From contig VCJN01003041.1 in NCBI GenBank assembly GCA_006384855.1, positions 62,001 through 126,000 on the forward strand: a DNA stretch of 64,000 bases. Direction: 5' to 3'. Source of the DNA: Tetraselmis striata (taxonomy: Eukaryota; Chlorophyta; Chlorodendrophyceae; Chlorodendrales; Chlorodendraceae). A program made the translations under genes and the position numbers. Each line of letters starts with the position of its first letter. The stretch's first letter is position 1. A model generated the notes under the pieces. The model had not been told where the DNA came from and searched no databases. It saw only the letters and a program-made list of their open reading frames with translations. This document shows, in pieces, positions 36,240-48,120 of the stretch.

Positions 36240-37760
36240 ACAGTGGCTCTACGGAAAAGGCGTAGATTGCTGTTTACTGTCGGCATACTATACTCCACAT
36301 TATGGCAGCCTAGCCAGGTATATGCATCAGTTTGGCATGTTTGTCTCAGTGTGTATGTGCATACTCCTGATGTTAATACATCTCAAAAGGCTTCACTAGC
36401 TAGTGTGTCCAACGGTACGCCCCAGATTGTTGCGCCGCTCCGCAGATAGGTACCTACCCGCCGTAACTGCCTAGATTGTTGTAAAACCTGTTCTCCTCCG
36501 ATCCATAGGGCATAACAGACCAAATATTCCAAATACTCTTGTGATAGGAACATGTTCCTGGCAGGTACTACACTGGCTGCTTTAGATGTGATTACGGCAA
36601 GGCATGGATTGCTGCGAGGGGCCGCAGATTGTTGTCTCTGGGAACACCGTATCGCCATACATGGATACGACCCGTTATTTACCTGCATTTGTATGGCATG
36701 CAATTATCAGTGTGAATGTGCACATTATTGACGATAATACATATCAAAAGGTTGCACTACCTTGTGTGTCCAGCAGTAGGCCCTAGATTGCTGCGCTGCT
36801 CCGCAGATTGCTACCTACCCGCCGTTACTGCCTAGATTGTTGTACAACCCGTCCTCCTCCTATTCATAGGGCGTGAAAGACCAACTACCGAAAACACCAG
36901 GTGATGGGAACATGTTCCTAGGAGGTACTACACTGGCTGCTTTACATGTGATTACGGCAAAGCATAGATTGCTGCGAGGTGCCGCAGATTGTTGTCTCCA
37001 GGCACACCGTATCGCCCTACATGGATACAAGCCGTTATGTGCATTTAAATGGCATGCAAGTCTCTGTATGAATGTGCATACGCGTGACGATCTTACATAT
37101 GGAAAGGCTTTGCTGGCGTGTTTGTTTGTAGCGGCAGGCCGTAGATTGTTGCGCAGCACTGCCGAGTGCTAACTACCTACCGAACGAAACTGTCAAGATT
37201 GTTAGAAAACCTGTCCTCCTCCGATTCATAGCTCATGAGAGATCAAGTCTTCCCGATACACTCGGCGATACAAACATGTTACTAGCGGGTACTACACTGG
37301 TTGCTTCATTTATGATTGCGACAAGGCATAGATTGCTGCGAGGTGCCGCAGAAGGTGCTAGACATATTAACCTTACCCAGCGTTAAGGCACGCCCTAGAT
37401 TGTTGCGCCCCGCCGCAGATTGTTGCCTTATTCATATATTAACTCCATATCAGATATTACACTTCCCGGTACTGCGGCTTAGAGGTATTATGCGGGCGCA
37501 TAGGCTTGAAGACAAGGCACAGGTAGATAGCCGCTCCTCTAGATTGCTGCGCTGCACCGCAGATTGTTGCTTAATTTCTACTGCCTACAACGTTGAAACA
37601 CTGTCATCGTTCGGATAATAGTTGCGTACATGACACAAGCGCATAGGCTTGGCCGTCAAGACAGCGGTAGGTAGCCACACCCGAGGTACGACGTACTTTG
37701 TGATAGCGTGCCGTAGGTTGCTGCGGTGCACTTCAAATTGTTGCCTTCCGCAGGCGGGAA
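36240..37760 (+). repeat. Satellite block, ~360 bp units with AGATTGYTGC pairs
   Basis: Further units of the 32-33.7 kb subfamily start near 36,423, 36,783 and 37,139, with looser motif pairs at about 37,325, 37,395, 37,540 and 37,715. It separates cargo genes 2 and 3. Divergence grows towards 37.7 kb. Confidence 0.85.
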
Positions 37761-37809
37761 CTGCCTAAAAAAGAGCCCCTTATACTTTGTAGACTTGTAC
37801 AAGTCGTAT

Positions 37810-39639
37810 TCATGCGGCACGGAAGCACCATGCATGCGCATAGGCACGACGACAAAACACAGATTGTTGGGCCCTTGCACGTAAATGGGCAGTTCTAAAT
37901 TTATACTGCGGCAAGCATAGTGCGGGTGCACCCACCGTATCGGAAACCAAGTTCACACCGTCCTCGCGTTCACAGGAGGCGGGCTCCTCTCCTGCGTCGT
38001 AGAAGACCTCGTCCTGGGCGTCGTCGTCGGCGAGGCCGTCGGAGGCTCGTGCGGCGGATGGTGGCTCGTGGGGTACCGCCTCCGCCGCAAGTTTTTTCGG
38101 CGGCCTACTGCGTGCCGGTTGCGTCCTGTCCCCTTGTTTGCGCAGAGCTCCCTCGGTGGTCCCAGTCCCATCATCGGGAGAGTCGGCCGGCACGGGTGTC
38201 TCCGGGACGACGTCGTGGCGGTGCTCGGACAGGTGAGGTCCCGATATGGTAGCCAGCAACCTGTCCTTCTCCTACGAGGGTGGGCTAGAAGCAGTGAGAC
38301 GTGTGATACATAAAGGCGATGCATTCATGTTCACACGAGGCGGTGCGACACGCGAAATGCAAGCGTGGACAGGCCTACCTCACGCAGCTCGTCCAGACGA
38401 GTAGGCACTTCCTCAAGACGACATTGGACGGCACAAAGCATTCCCTGCTGCTCGGGAAGCCCCACACTCTCCTCGAAGTGGGCCAGTTTGCGCACAGGCG
38501 GGCGATCTCGCTTCTTGAAATCTTGGGAATGGTTGGTGAAGAGCTGCCCCGCTTGTCGAGCGAGGGCGGCCACCTGGGCTCTGCGACGTTCAATCTCGGC
38601 TTCGAGGAGAACACGCGACTCCTCACAGGAAGCAATCTCGTTGTCAACAGCATCAAGTCTGTCTTGCAAGTGCAAAAGCGACTCTGGCGCCCCCTCCTCC
38701 AAGATTGTCGGCAGCCTTGACGGCCCAGCGTCGGGAAACCCGGCGCCACCCTCGTCACCCGCAGCAGCTACATCAGCAGTGGAAGTAGCAGCAGCGCGTG
38801 CTTGCTGTAGGGCCTCATCCTGCAGTTGCGCCTGGGTCATGGGAGCCTTGCCCTGTGATATATTGAACTGTAAGTACTTACGCAATCTGCTGTATCGCAG
38901 ATTGTTACTCCTCGGGCAGATTGTTGCTCAGAGCGCCTAGTGCGTACCTCGCGGCGCCTTGGTTTCGCCTCACTGACCTCGCCTTTTTCTCCTTCGTCCG
39001 AGGGGGGAGACTGCGTCGAGGAGGGAATGGGTGAATTCAATACCTTTAGTGAGATGTGGGGTTGGGGTTCGGCGGTTGGGGTGGGGGTGGGGGGGGGGGG
39101 GGGGGAGTGTGGGGGCGAACCATGTCCAAAGCCCTGGCGATATCCTGTGTTGCCGGCAGTAAATCTTGGGTTTGTTGCATGGAATCGCCGTCAGGTATGC
39201 GTGGAACCCCTGATCTCGTAATTGGGCGCTGCGCTGCCGCGGTGCGTTCCGTAGACGCCGGTGGCGAGGCTTGCACGACTGTCGGCGGAACACTGGCCGG
39301 ATGCTGGCCGCTATCAGATATATCCGCATCAGACTCCTCGTCAAACCCCAGGCGGGGCCAATACAAAGAGGGCGGCTTCCCCCGCACCCGCCGCGAAGAC
39401 CGCCGCGCCTGCGAAGGTGCTGGCTGGGACTGAGCTACCGGCATAGGAGCCGTGCCCGGGCCTTCCACCTCCGGGGTGGGCCTCCGCCGCCGCCGCCGAG
39501 CGTCTGGAGGGTCCTCCAGCGGGCCGTCCGCTGGCTTAACCCCCCAAGCGACATTGCGCATGGACCGTCGCAGGTACGGCTCCGTCATATGGGCGTCTAG
39601 TGGCCCGCGCTTCACTCCGACGGGTTGTACGGCTAGCAA
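37810..39639 (-). CDS. Cargo gene 3: disordered and coiled-coil protein, unknown function
   Basis: Minus-strand exons near 39,639-39,100, 39,045-38,950, 38,857-38,380 and 38,245-37,935. A clear intron runs from CGCGAG|gtacgc (about 38,949) to tatcacag|GGCAAGG (about 38,857). The first exon is Pro/Arg/Ser-rich (YLRRSMRNVAWGVKPADGP). The third encodes a coiled coil: LLHLQDRLDAVDNEIASCEE then SRVLLEAEIERRRAQVAALA. The last is acidic (GLADDDAQDEVFYDAGEEPA). No enzyme motif is seen. It lies at the far end of the MULE from the transposase, on the opposite strand. Its second intron contains the AGATTGTTGC-type satellite motif. Confidence 0.45.
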
Positions 39640-39786
39640 GGGTGACCACAGCCCGAGAGGCGTGACAAGGAGTGTGGGTGGATGCGAGGGGGAGGTGGTT
39701 CTAGTTCGTTACGGCAGCCGTCGCGCATATGTTCGAGCCTCACACTCCCGCACAGGTGGCGGCGAAAACAGTATATTAATGCAGAA

Positions 39787-39895
39787 CAGTAAACCCTAAA
39801 CGGACATCGTGATTTGGCTCGAAAAACAGCAGCAAAACTAGGACCTCGTGGTACAGTACCTTTTTGCTCGCGTTTTGGCCTTTTCTGGGCTGCAA
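39787..39895 (-). repeat. Right terminal inverted repeat of the first MULE
   Basis: Reverse complement of the left TIR. It carries CCTTTTTGCTCGCGTTTTGG exactly and the other blocks in inverted order. The outward boundary is fuzzy beyond about 39,900. Confidence 0.75.
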
Positions 39896-40017
39896 GCGTC
39901 CTCGCCGCGGCTGATAGCCTACCCCGGGGCGGGGGTCCCTTTGGTCCCTGGCTGCTAAGTGATTTCGTGGTTCCCTTGGCTCCTTCTTGGTTCTTGGCTC
40001 CCTGTCCTCCGGCTCGA

Positions 40018-40107
40018 CCTTGGTTTCAGGCTTATGTCTCTCTTTTGCTGGCAACCTTTCACAGTTGAAGTTAGTTCTGTTTGTAGTGCGCTTTTGTGAA
40101 AGCCCTT
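40018..40107. repeat. Dispersed repeat, copy 2 (see 7,602-7,710)
   Basis: Same ordered blocks as the first copy (CTTGGTTTCAGGCTTA, TTTGCTGGCAAC, TTTCACAGT). It lies about 120 bp outside the MULE's right end. Confidence 0.6.
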
Positions 40108-40619
40108 ATGTAATTAATATTCAAACATTGACATTGATAGTCGCCGTTAATCCGTCTATCGGCATTTCGGATAAGTTGCGAATTCACTACCCCATATTCT
40201 GCCAAGCATGATCCGACCCTATCTCCCCAACCGTATCCGCTTCGGGCTGTCGCACAACCGCAAATCGCGGATACTTTGCACCCCGATTCCCACTAGTATC
40301 CCCATGTCCATACGAGAAATTGTGGTCATACATACGAGGATCTCAAAAGGACCGTTGCCCATCTCGCTTTTTCGTCGTAGCCCTCAATTCTTACAAGGAC
40401 ACACGCTAACATGCATTTTCCATAAAAGTTGTGCCGCCAGTTGGCTCGAGCTTACGAGCCGCGCCGCGCACGGGGTTCCGCAATTTTACAGTACTTCATA
40501 TACTGTCCGACAGCCCTACTATCAACGCTCTAAGCAATGGGCTCGTCGGAGAGGAGCGTGCGAAAAAAAAAAAGCTACGAGCACATGCACCGCATACGGC
40601 GTAGCGCATAGTCGCATAC

Positions 40620-40905
40620 ACACATATGGGAGGAAAAATTGAGGGTGCGGGGCGGGTAGGGGCGCCGGTGGCGCATACCCGCCGAGGTCCGGGCGAAAAA
40701 CTATTGTACGAGTACCTCACGGGCGTGCGCATACATGCAGCTGCGAGAGGATTGGTGGGGTGCGGGGCGGGCATGGGCGCCGGATGGCTCATACCCACGG
40801 CCCGCGCAAAAAATGAATACTACGTACGACTACCTCACGGGCGGGCGCAAACACGCAGTATGTAGTTGGGAGGGGATGGCGGGGGTGCGGTTGGGCTGTG
40901 GGCTG
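40620..40905 (+). repeat. Diverged tandem repeat, ~115 bp units
   Basis: About three units share GGGGTGCGGGGCGGG(C/T)A, CATACCC and TACGA.TACCTCACGGGCG. No frame is conserved across them. Confidence 0.7.
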
Positions 40906-40954
40906 TGTGTGGCGGTTATACGAGTACGATAAGCTATACGATTTGTACGCGTAT

Positions 40955-41150
40955 TGTGTCTACGGATACTAGTACGACGTGCACCTGAGAGTGCGCGATG
41001 AGCATATGTGCGATAAAATGATGCCATGTAGTATGCGTTGCGGCCACCTTTTGGCCAATCTTTGTATCCTAAAACACTGCCGTCTCTCGTCTTTGCACCC
41101 ATCACTGCACACCACCTTTGTCTTTGTGTCTCGAAGGCGGGGACTGTCTC
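40955..41150 (+). mobile_element. Solo LTR-like fragment (fossil)
   Basis: Resembles the LTR region at 41,870-42,046. Shared are ACGTGCACCTGAGA-like, GTGCGATA.AATG, a CAA/GCAATCTTTGTAT.CTAA-AAACACTG block, and TTTGTGTCTC.AAGG. It lacks an internal region, so it is probably a solo or truncated LTR of the neighbouring family. Confidence 0.55.
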
Positions 41151-41785
41151 AATGGTTTGGAGCGAGCGCTAGCTCCAGAATCGTGGAAGTCTTTCCACTG
41201 CGGCTACTCTCGTTTGCTGTGTGATGAGGGCTGCCGAGATGAGGCTGAAATATACCCAAGTTCAACTGGCAGCTATGGAGCAGAGGCCAACACTAAGCTT
41301 GCGTGCGACGCACGGCACCATTGCAGTGGCCATCATTGTTACTATTGGCCCTGGGGTTGGTGCTGAACGTGATGTCGTCACGTTCACTTGAAAAGCGGGC
41401 GAAAAGAAGGAAGGCCGGAAGCTGCATCCGTAATCCCTAAAGTTCTCACAGCGGTTGGATAAAGCAGGTCCTAAAAGCAACTCGGCTTGGGCAGTGGCGA
41501 GCAGCAAGTCAGCATGTTGTAAATCATTTTCAATTTCAATTAGCACCGCATTTCTGCCGTGTGGCAAGTCAAGTATGATCGACATACTTGATCGAGGGGT
41601 CGCGGCGCGTAAGTTACAAAAAGAGACCGGCATTGTCATGTATATCCTTAGGACCTTGAGCGTTATTATCTAGAGTCGAATGTCGTCGCCTTGATTGTTA
41701 GACATGTTCCGGTATCCCAACACATAGGTCACCGGATAGAGCCCCACAGATGCCAAGAATTGATATCTCGCAAGGGGAGGGGGAT

Positions 41786-44405
41786 GTGTGACAATTCTTC
41801 GAGCGTACTAGTACGTACTGATTAGTAGTACGATATACTACGACCTAGTACGAGTACTATATGGACGAATACTAGTACGATGTGCACCTAGGACTGCGAT
41901 GAGAGCATATTGTGCGATATAATGCTGCTATATGGTAAGCGTTGCGGCAACCTTGTTGGCAATATTTGTATTCTAATATAAAACACTGAAGCGTCTCCTC
42001 TTTGTACCACCACTGCGCACTAACTCTATCTTTGTGTCTCCAAGGTAGAGTCGGTCTCATGTGGCGCGGAATGGGAGAGTGCGTCAAGGTCCGAGAAAAC
42101 ACACTAGGCGCGAGTAGGGATAAGGTGGAGAGTTTACACGGCCGAGTCAAAAACGCGAGACATGCTAGCAGCGGTACGGGTACTCGGTCGTCGGAACGAA
42201 GGGCATTGGCAAAGTAGCAAGCCGCAAACAGACAAGACATCGGCGCGATGAGCACCGGGGTTGGAACACACCCTGGCAAGCGCTGCGAAGGCTACATACA
42301 AAGGCGTGCGGAAAGGGTCACCTGGCGGGGATGACAGGTACATGTGACAGAGTGACATCGCGAGTACGATGCGTCCGGCGTTTCTTAGCCTCGCGCCCAC
42401 CCGTTCGCCCGCCGTGTACAACATGTGTGCCCCCGTTATTTTTTCCGAAGACAGGGTTGCGTCACAAGGTTAGACATTGTCTCAGCTAAAAAGTTGCCAA
42501 TGAGAGTAACCCGTGGACAACGTGTTGTGTCCTGTCATGTATGTGAAGTGTCCGTGGAGCTCAACTCTCGGGTGATTGTGTGTTTTCGAGTTGTCCGGGA
42601 CTTGAAAGTTGCCGACGTAATTGTGGAAATGCCGGCGTCACAATCGATGGAAATCACATTACATCATGCTACTCGTGCGCTACAGTTTTATGATGGCACT
42701 AAACTCGCTAACTCCGACGAGAGTACGAGTGTATACTCCGTGTACGCTGCTATGTTGTACATATTGCCAATTTTGGCAAGCTCATGAAGAAGGCACGCCG
42801 AGCAGGCGAACGTACAAAGGTTGCCGACTTCTTCTTTGCGACTTTACGCAAAGCCGAAGATGGCGAGTTCTTTGTTGACATGCGTCACATATACGACGGA
42901 TAGGGCGTCCAAAGCATCATCACTCAGCTATGTGACGACTTCGCCGAGAAGGTGGAATGATTGCTTTCTGAGAATCTTTATTTGGTTAATGCCCCTACTG
43001 AGTTTCCGCCGTCCCGAGGCGAACTTGATCACATGGTATAACTTACGGGAAATTTCCCCGTACATCGTACTGAACGGTTGTCTCCGGCTGAACGCGCTAA
43101 TTTGTACGTCAGTGTTCTGAGTAGGTTGAAAAGGATCAAATTCGTCCGAGTACTGCGCCGTATACGCGGCACCCGTGTTGCTCGCTCGTAAGGTCGGCGG
43201 TAGCCTTTGATTGTGCGTTGATTACAGAGCTTTGAACGCGATAACTCTGAACGATCGTTGCCCGCTACCCGGCATCGACGACCTGCTTCCCGAGCTGTCT
43301 TGGGCTAAGGTTCCATCTCACCTGGACCTCATGCAATGTTGCCACCATAATAGAGTTGCTGAATATGGCATTGGTAAGACTGCTTTTCGTGGGCCTGATG
43401 GCTTCTACAAATGGACTGTCATGTCCTTCGGCATGTCCAATGCGTCAGTTTCTACGTTTCAGCGGCAGATGGACGGGGTACTCAGTTCTTTCCTACGGAA
43501 GCTCGTCGTGGTCTACCTAGACGACAGATGTGTCCACATCTCTGACAAGAGCGAGCACCTTGAAAACCCGAGGCAAGTATTTCCTTTGTTGTCCCGACAC
43601 AAATTGAAATTGCGTGTTCGGAAGTGTCTCTTTGGACATACATAGCCTACTTCCGTTGGTTACGCAGTTTCCAACGGACAATTGAAGCCTGGTGCAGCTA
43701 AAATTAATGCAGTAAAAGTGCGGCCTTTACCGACTACGCAGAACGAGCTGACAAGTTTCGTTGATTTCTTCTCGTAGCGACTACTACCAGAGGTTCGTAC
43801 ACCACTTCTCCGATTGTAGTGCGGTTCTTACGGGCATGCTGTCGAATAACAAACCCGGTACTTTAAAGTGGGCTACGGAATATCGTAATGCTTTTGAGCA
43901 TCTAAATTCTAAAAATCCGGATATCCCCGCTACTGTCCCGACTCTAGCCGATATGGGCAGCGAAGCGATGTTCATTATGGGAGCCGGTGCGTCTAACGTT
44001 GGCCTTAGTGGTGTCATGCTGCAAGACCATGGGCTGGCTAGCAGCTTGTCGAATACTTTGCACGCAAATGGAATGCTTCAAAGCGAAACTACTACTATGC
44101 TTACAAGCTCGAAGCTCTCACGGCGGCAGCCTCGACTAAACACTTTCGGTTGTACATTCAGGGGGCGAAATATGTTACACTGGTTATTGGAGCATGGGTT
44201 TCTATCCATGGACCTCGAGGTAAATGTTTTGATCTCCACTGTTGTCGAGAATTGATGTCTTGCGCGGAAGGCGGGGGAATGTAGTGTGACAATTGCGAGT
44301 ACGATAAATACTACGAGTTAGTACGAGTAGTGGCACGATGTGTACCTGAGACTACGAGCATCTGTACCATATAATGCTGCCATGTAGCAAGAATTGCTCT
44401 TTTGT
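41786..44405 (+). mobile_element. Ty3/gypsy LTR retrotransposon fossil
   Basis: LTR-like ends both begin TGTGACAATT (41,786 and 44,285) and continue with similar AGTACGA-rich sequence; the 3' LTR looks shortened. Between them, in order on the plus strand, are remains of an aspartic protease region (about 42.43-42.78 kb), a reverse transcriptase (about 43.2-43.65 kb, with the CVDYRALN and YLDD motifs) and an RNase H-like part (about 43.76-44.2 kb). The order and motifs are those of Ty3/gypsy. The copy is broken in several places, and its LTRs have diverged visibly, so it is old. Confidence 0.85.
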
Positions 44406-45000
44406 GCCAAATATCGCCTCGATTGGCCCGAACCGTCGAGGCAGCCTGCAAACAATGCATGGGCGCTGCCACCGCCGCACACCGCGCGCGCCGAGGCTAC
44501 TCGTATATCCAACTCGCTAAAGGTATTTGCTAAATGTAAATTACCAAGTTCCCGCCAGCCTCGCGCTAAGGGGCGCGCTCAGAGGGTGCGAGGCGCTCTT
44601 CGCGAGCGCTACTAAGAGCGTACGAGAAGGTCGCGCGTTTTTGTATTGATCCACAGTATTGTCGGAGCACGAGAGCAAAGCATAGCCAAGTTTCAACTTC
44701 CTGCCTAAGCCCTACAGACAGGTCCCTTTGGGGCCTCTAGGGCTTTTGTAGGACGACGGAAGTTCGGCAATAAGAACCAGATTAGAGTAGGAATAGAACA
44801 TATAGAAATGGGTTGATGATTTTGCTTTTCTTGACAAATAACTGCTGCTGCTTGAGGTACGCAATCTTCGTTGTACTAAAGCTGCGACTCGATTTCTGAA
44901 AGCATTAAGTACATTGTTTGAGTTTGTATTGCCAATATGTTAAGGGAAAACGCACGTAATGCACAGCCATTTTTAATTATAGATAACGATAAAGGAACAC
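44405..45000. other. Spacer between the gypsy fossil and the second MULE
   Basis: Contains a GC-rich stretch (about 44,560-44,640) with local self-complementarity around GGCGCTCTTCGCGAGCGCTAC and an AT-richer tail. No gene is seen. Confidence 0.35.
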
Positions 45001-45003
45001 GCG

Positions 45004-45098
45004 CCGATGGGAAAAGCGCAACATTATAGCGTAAACGGTAGAGGCCACTATACTTCACTTTTGACTCACTGAAAACGGGACAATTCACTAGCTCACGC
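45004..45098 (+). repeat. Terminal inverted repeat, left end of second MULE
   Basis: Reverse complement of 56,424-56,512, with roughly 85-90% identity by eye over about 90 bp. Confidence 0.75.
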
Positions 45099-45589
45099 GC
45101 CAAACAATGTACTACAGACATACATGTACAGCGCAAAGTACTGTACTCGCCGTCGTCGCCGCCATCCCTTATCCCGCCCACTCGAGTGGAGGGGGGGCTG
45201 CGCAGTACTACTAGTCGCTACTAGTATACCTTTCCACCACCGCCAAGGCTGCCCAGAACCCGAACCGGGCCGTGGCAGACAGTTAGCGACTATTCATAGG
45301 AAAGGATCCCACGCGACACATACAGGCATGCAGGGTCTTAACTTACACAAAAAGGCGCGAACGTCCGGATCCGTGGCATGAATGGACTCCGCCTACCTTC
45401 GGCGTAGGTCTGCACGGCTGGTGAGTAGGCAGCTATAGAGACTTGCAGCTCACGCTATCGGTTACTGCCATGCAGGCTGGGGTAGGTCCCATCGCGATGG
45501 AGGTGCCTAGCAACCCCCCCCCCCCCCCCCCCGCTTCCCCCCCGCACGCGGCCACCATCTCGAGAGTCTGCCAGCCGGTCCGCCCGACG

Positions 45590-45950
45590 CGCTTGACCAA
45601 GGGCTGCGTCTGCTCGACGTGCCCCCACCCAACGCTCTCGTCGCGTGGTGGCCCTTGCCGTTGGATCTAGCCGGGCCGATACGCAGTCAGTGGCGGGTCA
45701 GGGGCAGGGCCCGCCAGCGGCAGACATGTCGCCGAGCTTGGCTGTCGCTGGCGATGCGGGCGAGGGCTGGCCTACGCATAGCGATAGCCAGGCTGGGGAG
45801 AACGGCGGGCAGGGAGCCGGCGCGTCGGCAGCCACACCCTGTGGACTTGCGCTCGCATTAGGCGGGGGTGGGGGCGTGCCGGATGCCAGCGGCTCGGAGG
45901 CTGGTAAAGGCGCGACAACCACCATGCTCACGGTAAGAGCTGTGGAATAG
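45590..45950 (+). repeat. ~330 bp duplicated GC-rich segment, copy 1
   Basis: Repeats at about 47,805-48,120 with few changes. Shared blocks include GGGCCGATACGCAGT, CAGACATGTCGCCGAG, GCATAGCGATAGCCA and GGCTCGGAGGCTGGTAAAGG. Plus-strand frames read as Ala/Gly/Ser-rich low-complexity peptide. If the exon-unit reading of this array is right, this would be a longer exon of the same kind. Confidence 0.8.
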
Positions 45951-47149
45951 GCGGGATGGAGGGCGGGGGGCGGGGGGGGGGGGGAGGTTGTGGCCGTGCT
46001 GTGATGTAATGCTGTGGTAGTGTGGTGCACCTTTGCATTTTTATACGGCTTGCTAATTATGTCGCCATTACACGTTCGACTGACAGCCCCCGACTCCAAA
46101 AACTAGCACGAGCAACGCACTCCCTGCCCCTGCTGCCGACGAGTTGCAGCCGGCCTTAATAGAAGCAACGCCAGTCGCCAAGGTGGGCGGCCTTGCTGCG
46201 ATGTAATGTTGCTGTCCTGGGCTTCTGTTGTTTTCGGCTTGCCAATTATGTCGCGATCGCGCGTTCGACCCACAGCCCCCAATTGCAAAGCACGAGCGAC
46301 GCACCCCCTTGTCTTGCTGCCGACGAGTCGCAGCCGGCCTCAAATGAAGCGACGACAGTCGCCACGGTGGGCGGCCTTGCTTCGATGTAAGGCTATGCTA
46401 GGTTGTTTTAGTTTTCGACTGGCTAATTATGTCGCCATCGCACGTTCCACCCACAGCCCCCGAGTGCAAAAAGTGGCACAAGCGACGCACCCCCTTCGCC
46501 TTGCTGCCGACGAGTCGCCGCCGGCTCGCATGCGCCACCAGTCGCAAGGGTGGGCGGCTTTGCTGCGATGTAAGGTTAAGCTAGGCTTTTGCAGTTTCCG
46601 GCTTGCTAATTATTATGCCGCCATCGCACGTTCCACCGATAGCCCCCGAGTCCCAAACCTTGCACGAGCGACGCATCCCCTCGCCCGATGCTGACGAGTC
46701 GCAGCCGGCTTCAACCTGGGCGGCCTTGCTGCGACATAATGATGTTTTCCACCTTTGCATTTTTATGGCTTGCTAAATATGTCGCCATCGCGCGTTCGAC
46801 CCCCCCCCCGACTGCTAGCTGCACGAGCGACGCACCCCCTCGCCTTGATGTCGGCGAGTCGCAACCGGCCTCAAAAGAAGCGACGCCAGTCGCAAGGTGG
46901 GCGGCCTTGCTGCGATGTAAGGCTATGTTGGGTTTTTTTAGTTTCCGACTTGCTGGTTATGTACACGCCATCGCACATTCGACCCATACCTCCCGACTGC
47001 AAAATCTGACACGAGCGACGCCGCGGTCCAAGTCCATCGTTCCCCAGGACGTGAGGAAGAGGGCGGAGCGCAGGATCGCCAGCTCTACTATGGGGTGGGC
47101 ACCGCTGAAGTGGTGCCGGGCGCAGCGGAGCCTGAGACCCTGGTGATGT

Positions 47150-47260
47150 ATGCAAAAGTGCCCGCCATAGATAAAGGTGGCTGCACTGCCGGCACCTTCT
47201 GGACTCGTCGCAGTCGCATGAAACCCCATTGTCGCCCGCAGAAACGCACTCCAGTCGACA
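47150..47260 (-). pseudogene. SWIM zinc-finger remnant of the second MULE's transposase
   Basis: The minus-strand frame gives SCDCDESRRCRQCSHLYLWR, which aligns with SCDCKSFMCHRQCGHLYLWR in the intact transposase of the first MULE. Flanking residues (ALLHTSPG, then proline-rich) resemble the tail position but diverge quickly. The catalytic region expected upstream is replaced by the tandem arrays. This is an old, partial copy. Confidence 0.7.
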
Positions 47261-47804
47261 ACAAACTATGTGGACGGCTTGCAAGAAGCGACAAGGTTGG
47301 GGCAGCAATCCTCGCCTACTGTTGGTATACGCGACAATGCGCGCCTGGGTGACCTGGTACTCGGAGTGGCAGTCGTGTTGTATGGCAGTCGTGTTGACGC
47401 ACCCCCTCGCGTGCCTGCTGCCGAGCTGCAGCCGGCCTCGACAAGGGCGACGCGAGTCGTCAAGGTGGGTTGGCCCCGTTGCACGTGTTGCCATTGCGCA
47501 CCTATTACTTTTACGGCTCGCTAATAGAGTCGAAATCGCACGTTGGCCCCGCATACCCCGAGCGCAGAGGCTTGCCCGAGCGACGCACCCCCTCGAAGCG
47601 CTGCTCCCGAGTCGCAGCCGGCCTCGACAGGGGCGCCTCATGTCGCCAAGGTGGGTTGGACCCGCTGCACCTTTGTTGCCGTTGCGCACTTGTTACTTTT
47701 ACGGCATGCTAATTGAGTCGCCATCGCACGTTGGCCCCCGCAGACCCCAAGCGCAAAAGCTGGCCCGAGCGATGAACCCCCTCGCGGCGCTGCTCCTAAC
47801 CCGC

Positions 47805-48120
47805 ATGCCAAACGCTCTCGTCGCGTGGCGGCCCTGGCCATTGGACCTAGTTGGGCCGATACGCAGTAAGTGGCGGGTCAGGGGCAGGGCCCGCCAGCAG
47901 CAGACATGTCGCCGAGTTTGGCGGCTGCCGCTGGCGATGCGGCCGAGGGCTTGCCTACGCATAGCGATAGCCACGCGGGGGAGAGCGGCGGGCAGGGAGC
48001 CGGCGCGTCGGCAACCACACTCTCTGGACTGGCGCTAGCATTAGGCGGTGGTGAGGGCGTGCCGGATGCCAGCGGCTCGGAGGCTGGTAAAGGCGCGACA
48101 ACCACCATGCCCATTGTAAG
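47805..48120 (+). repeat. ~330 bp duplicated GC-rich segment, copy 2
   Basis: See the copy at 45,590-45,950. It is followed, as there, by AAGGCGGGATGGAGGGC and a poly(dG) run (48,164-48,181), so the duplicated block includes the homopolymer. Confidence 0.8.

Larger units (their letters stand above)
23466..39900 (+). mobile_element. Large Mutator-like (MULE) DNA transposon with cargo genes
   Basis: Imperfect terminal inverted repeats define the element. Left 23,466-23,612 and right 39,787-39,895 (reverse complement) share CCAAAACGCGAGCAAAAAGG exactly, then GTTTT..CTGTTTTT.GAGCC, GAGCCAAATC.CG and TTTAGGGTTT in the same order. Inside are a MULE transposase near the left end (+), three cargo-gene candidates on the minus strand, and blocks of 360-371 bp satellites. 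The length of about 16.4 kb is large for a MULE. Outer tips and the expected 8-11 bp target duplication could not be fixed by eye. Assignment to MULE rests on the transposase; that all the genes belong to one mobile unit is inference from the TIR positions. Confidence 0.7.

Noticed and set aside
27110-37760. CRISPR-like array
   Set aside because: Repeats of 360-371 bp with conserved interiors in a eukaryotic genome are satellites; there are no short repeats with unique spacers and no cas genes.
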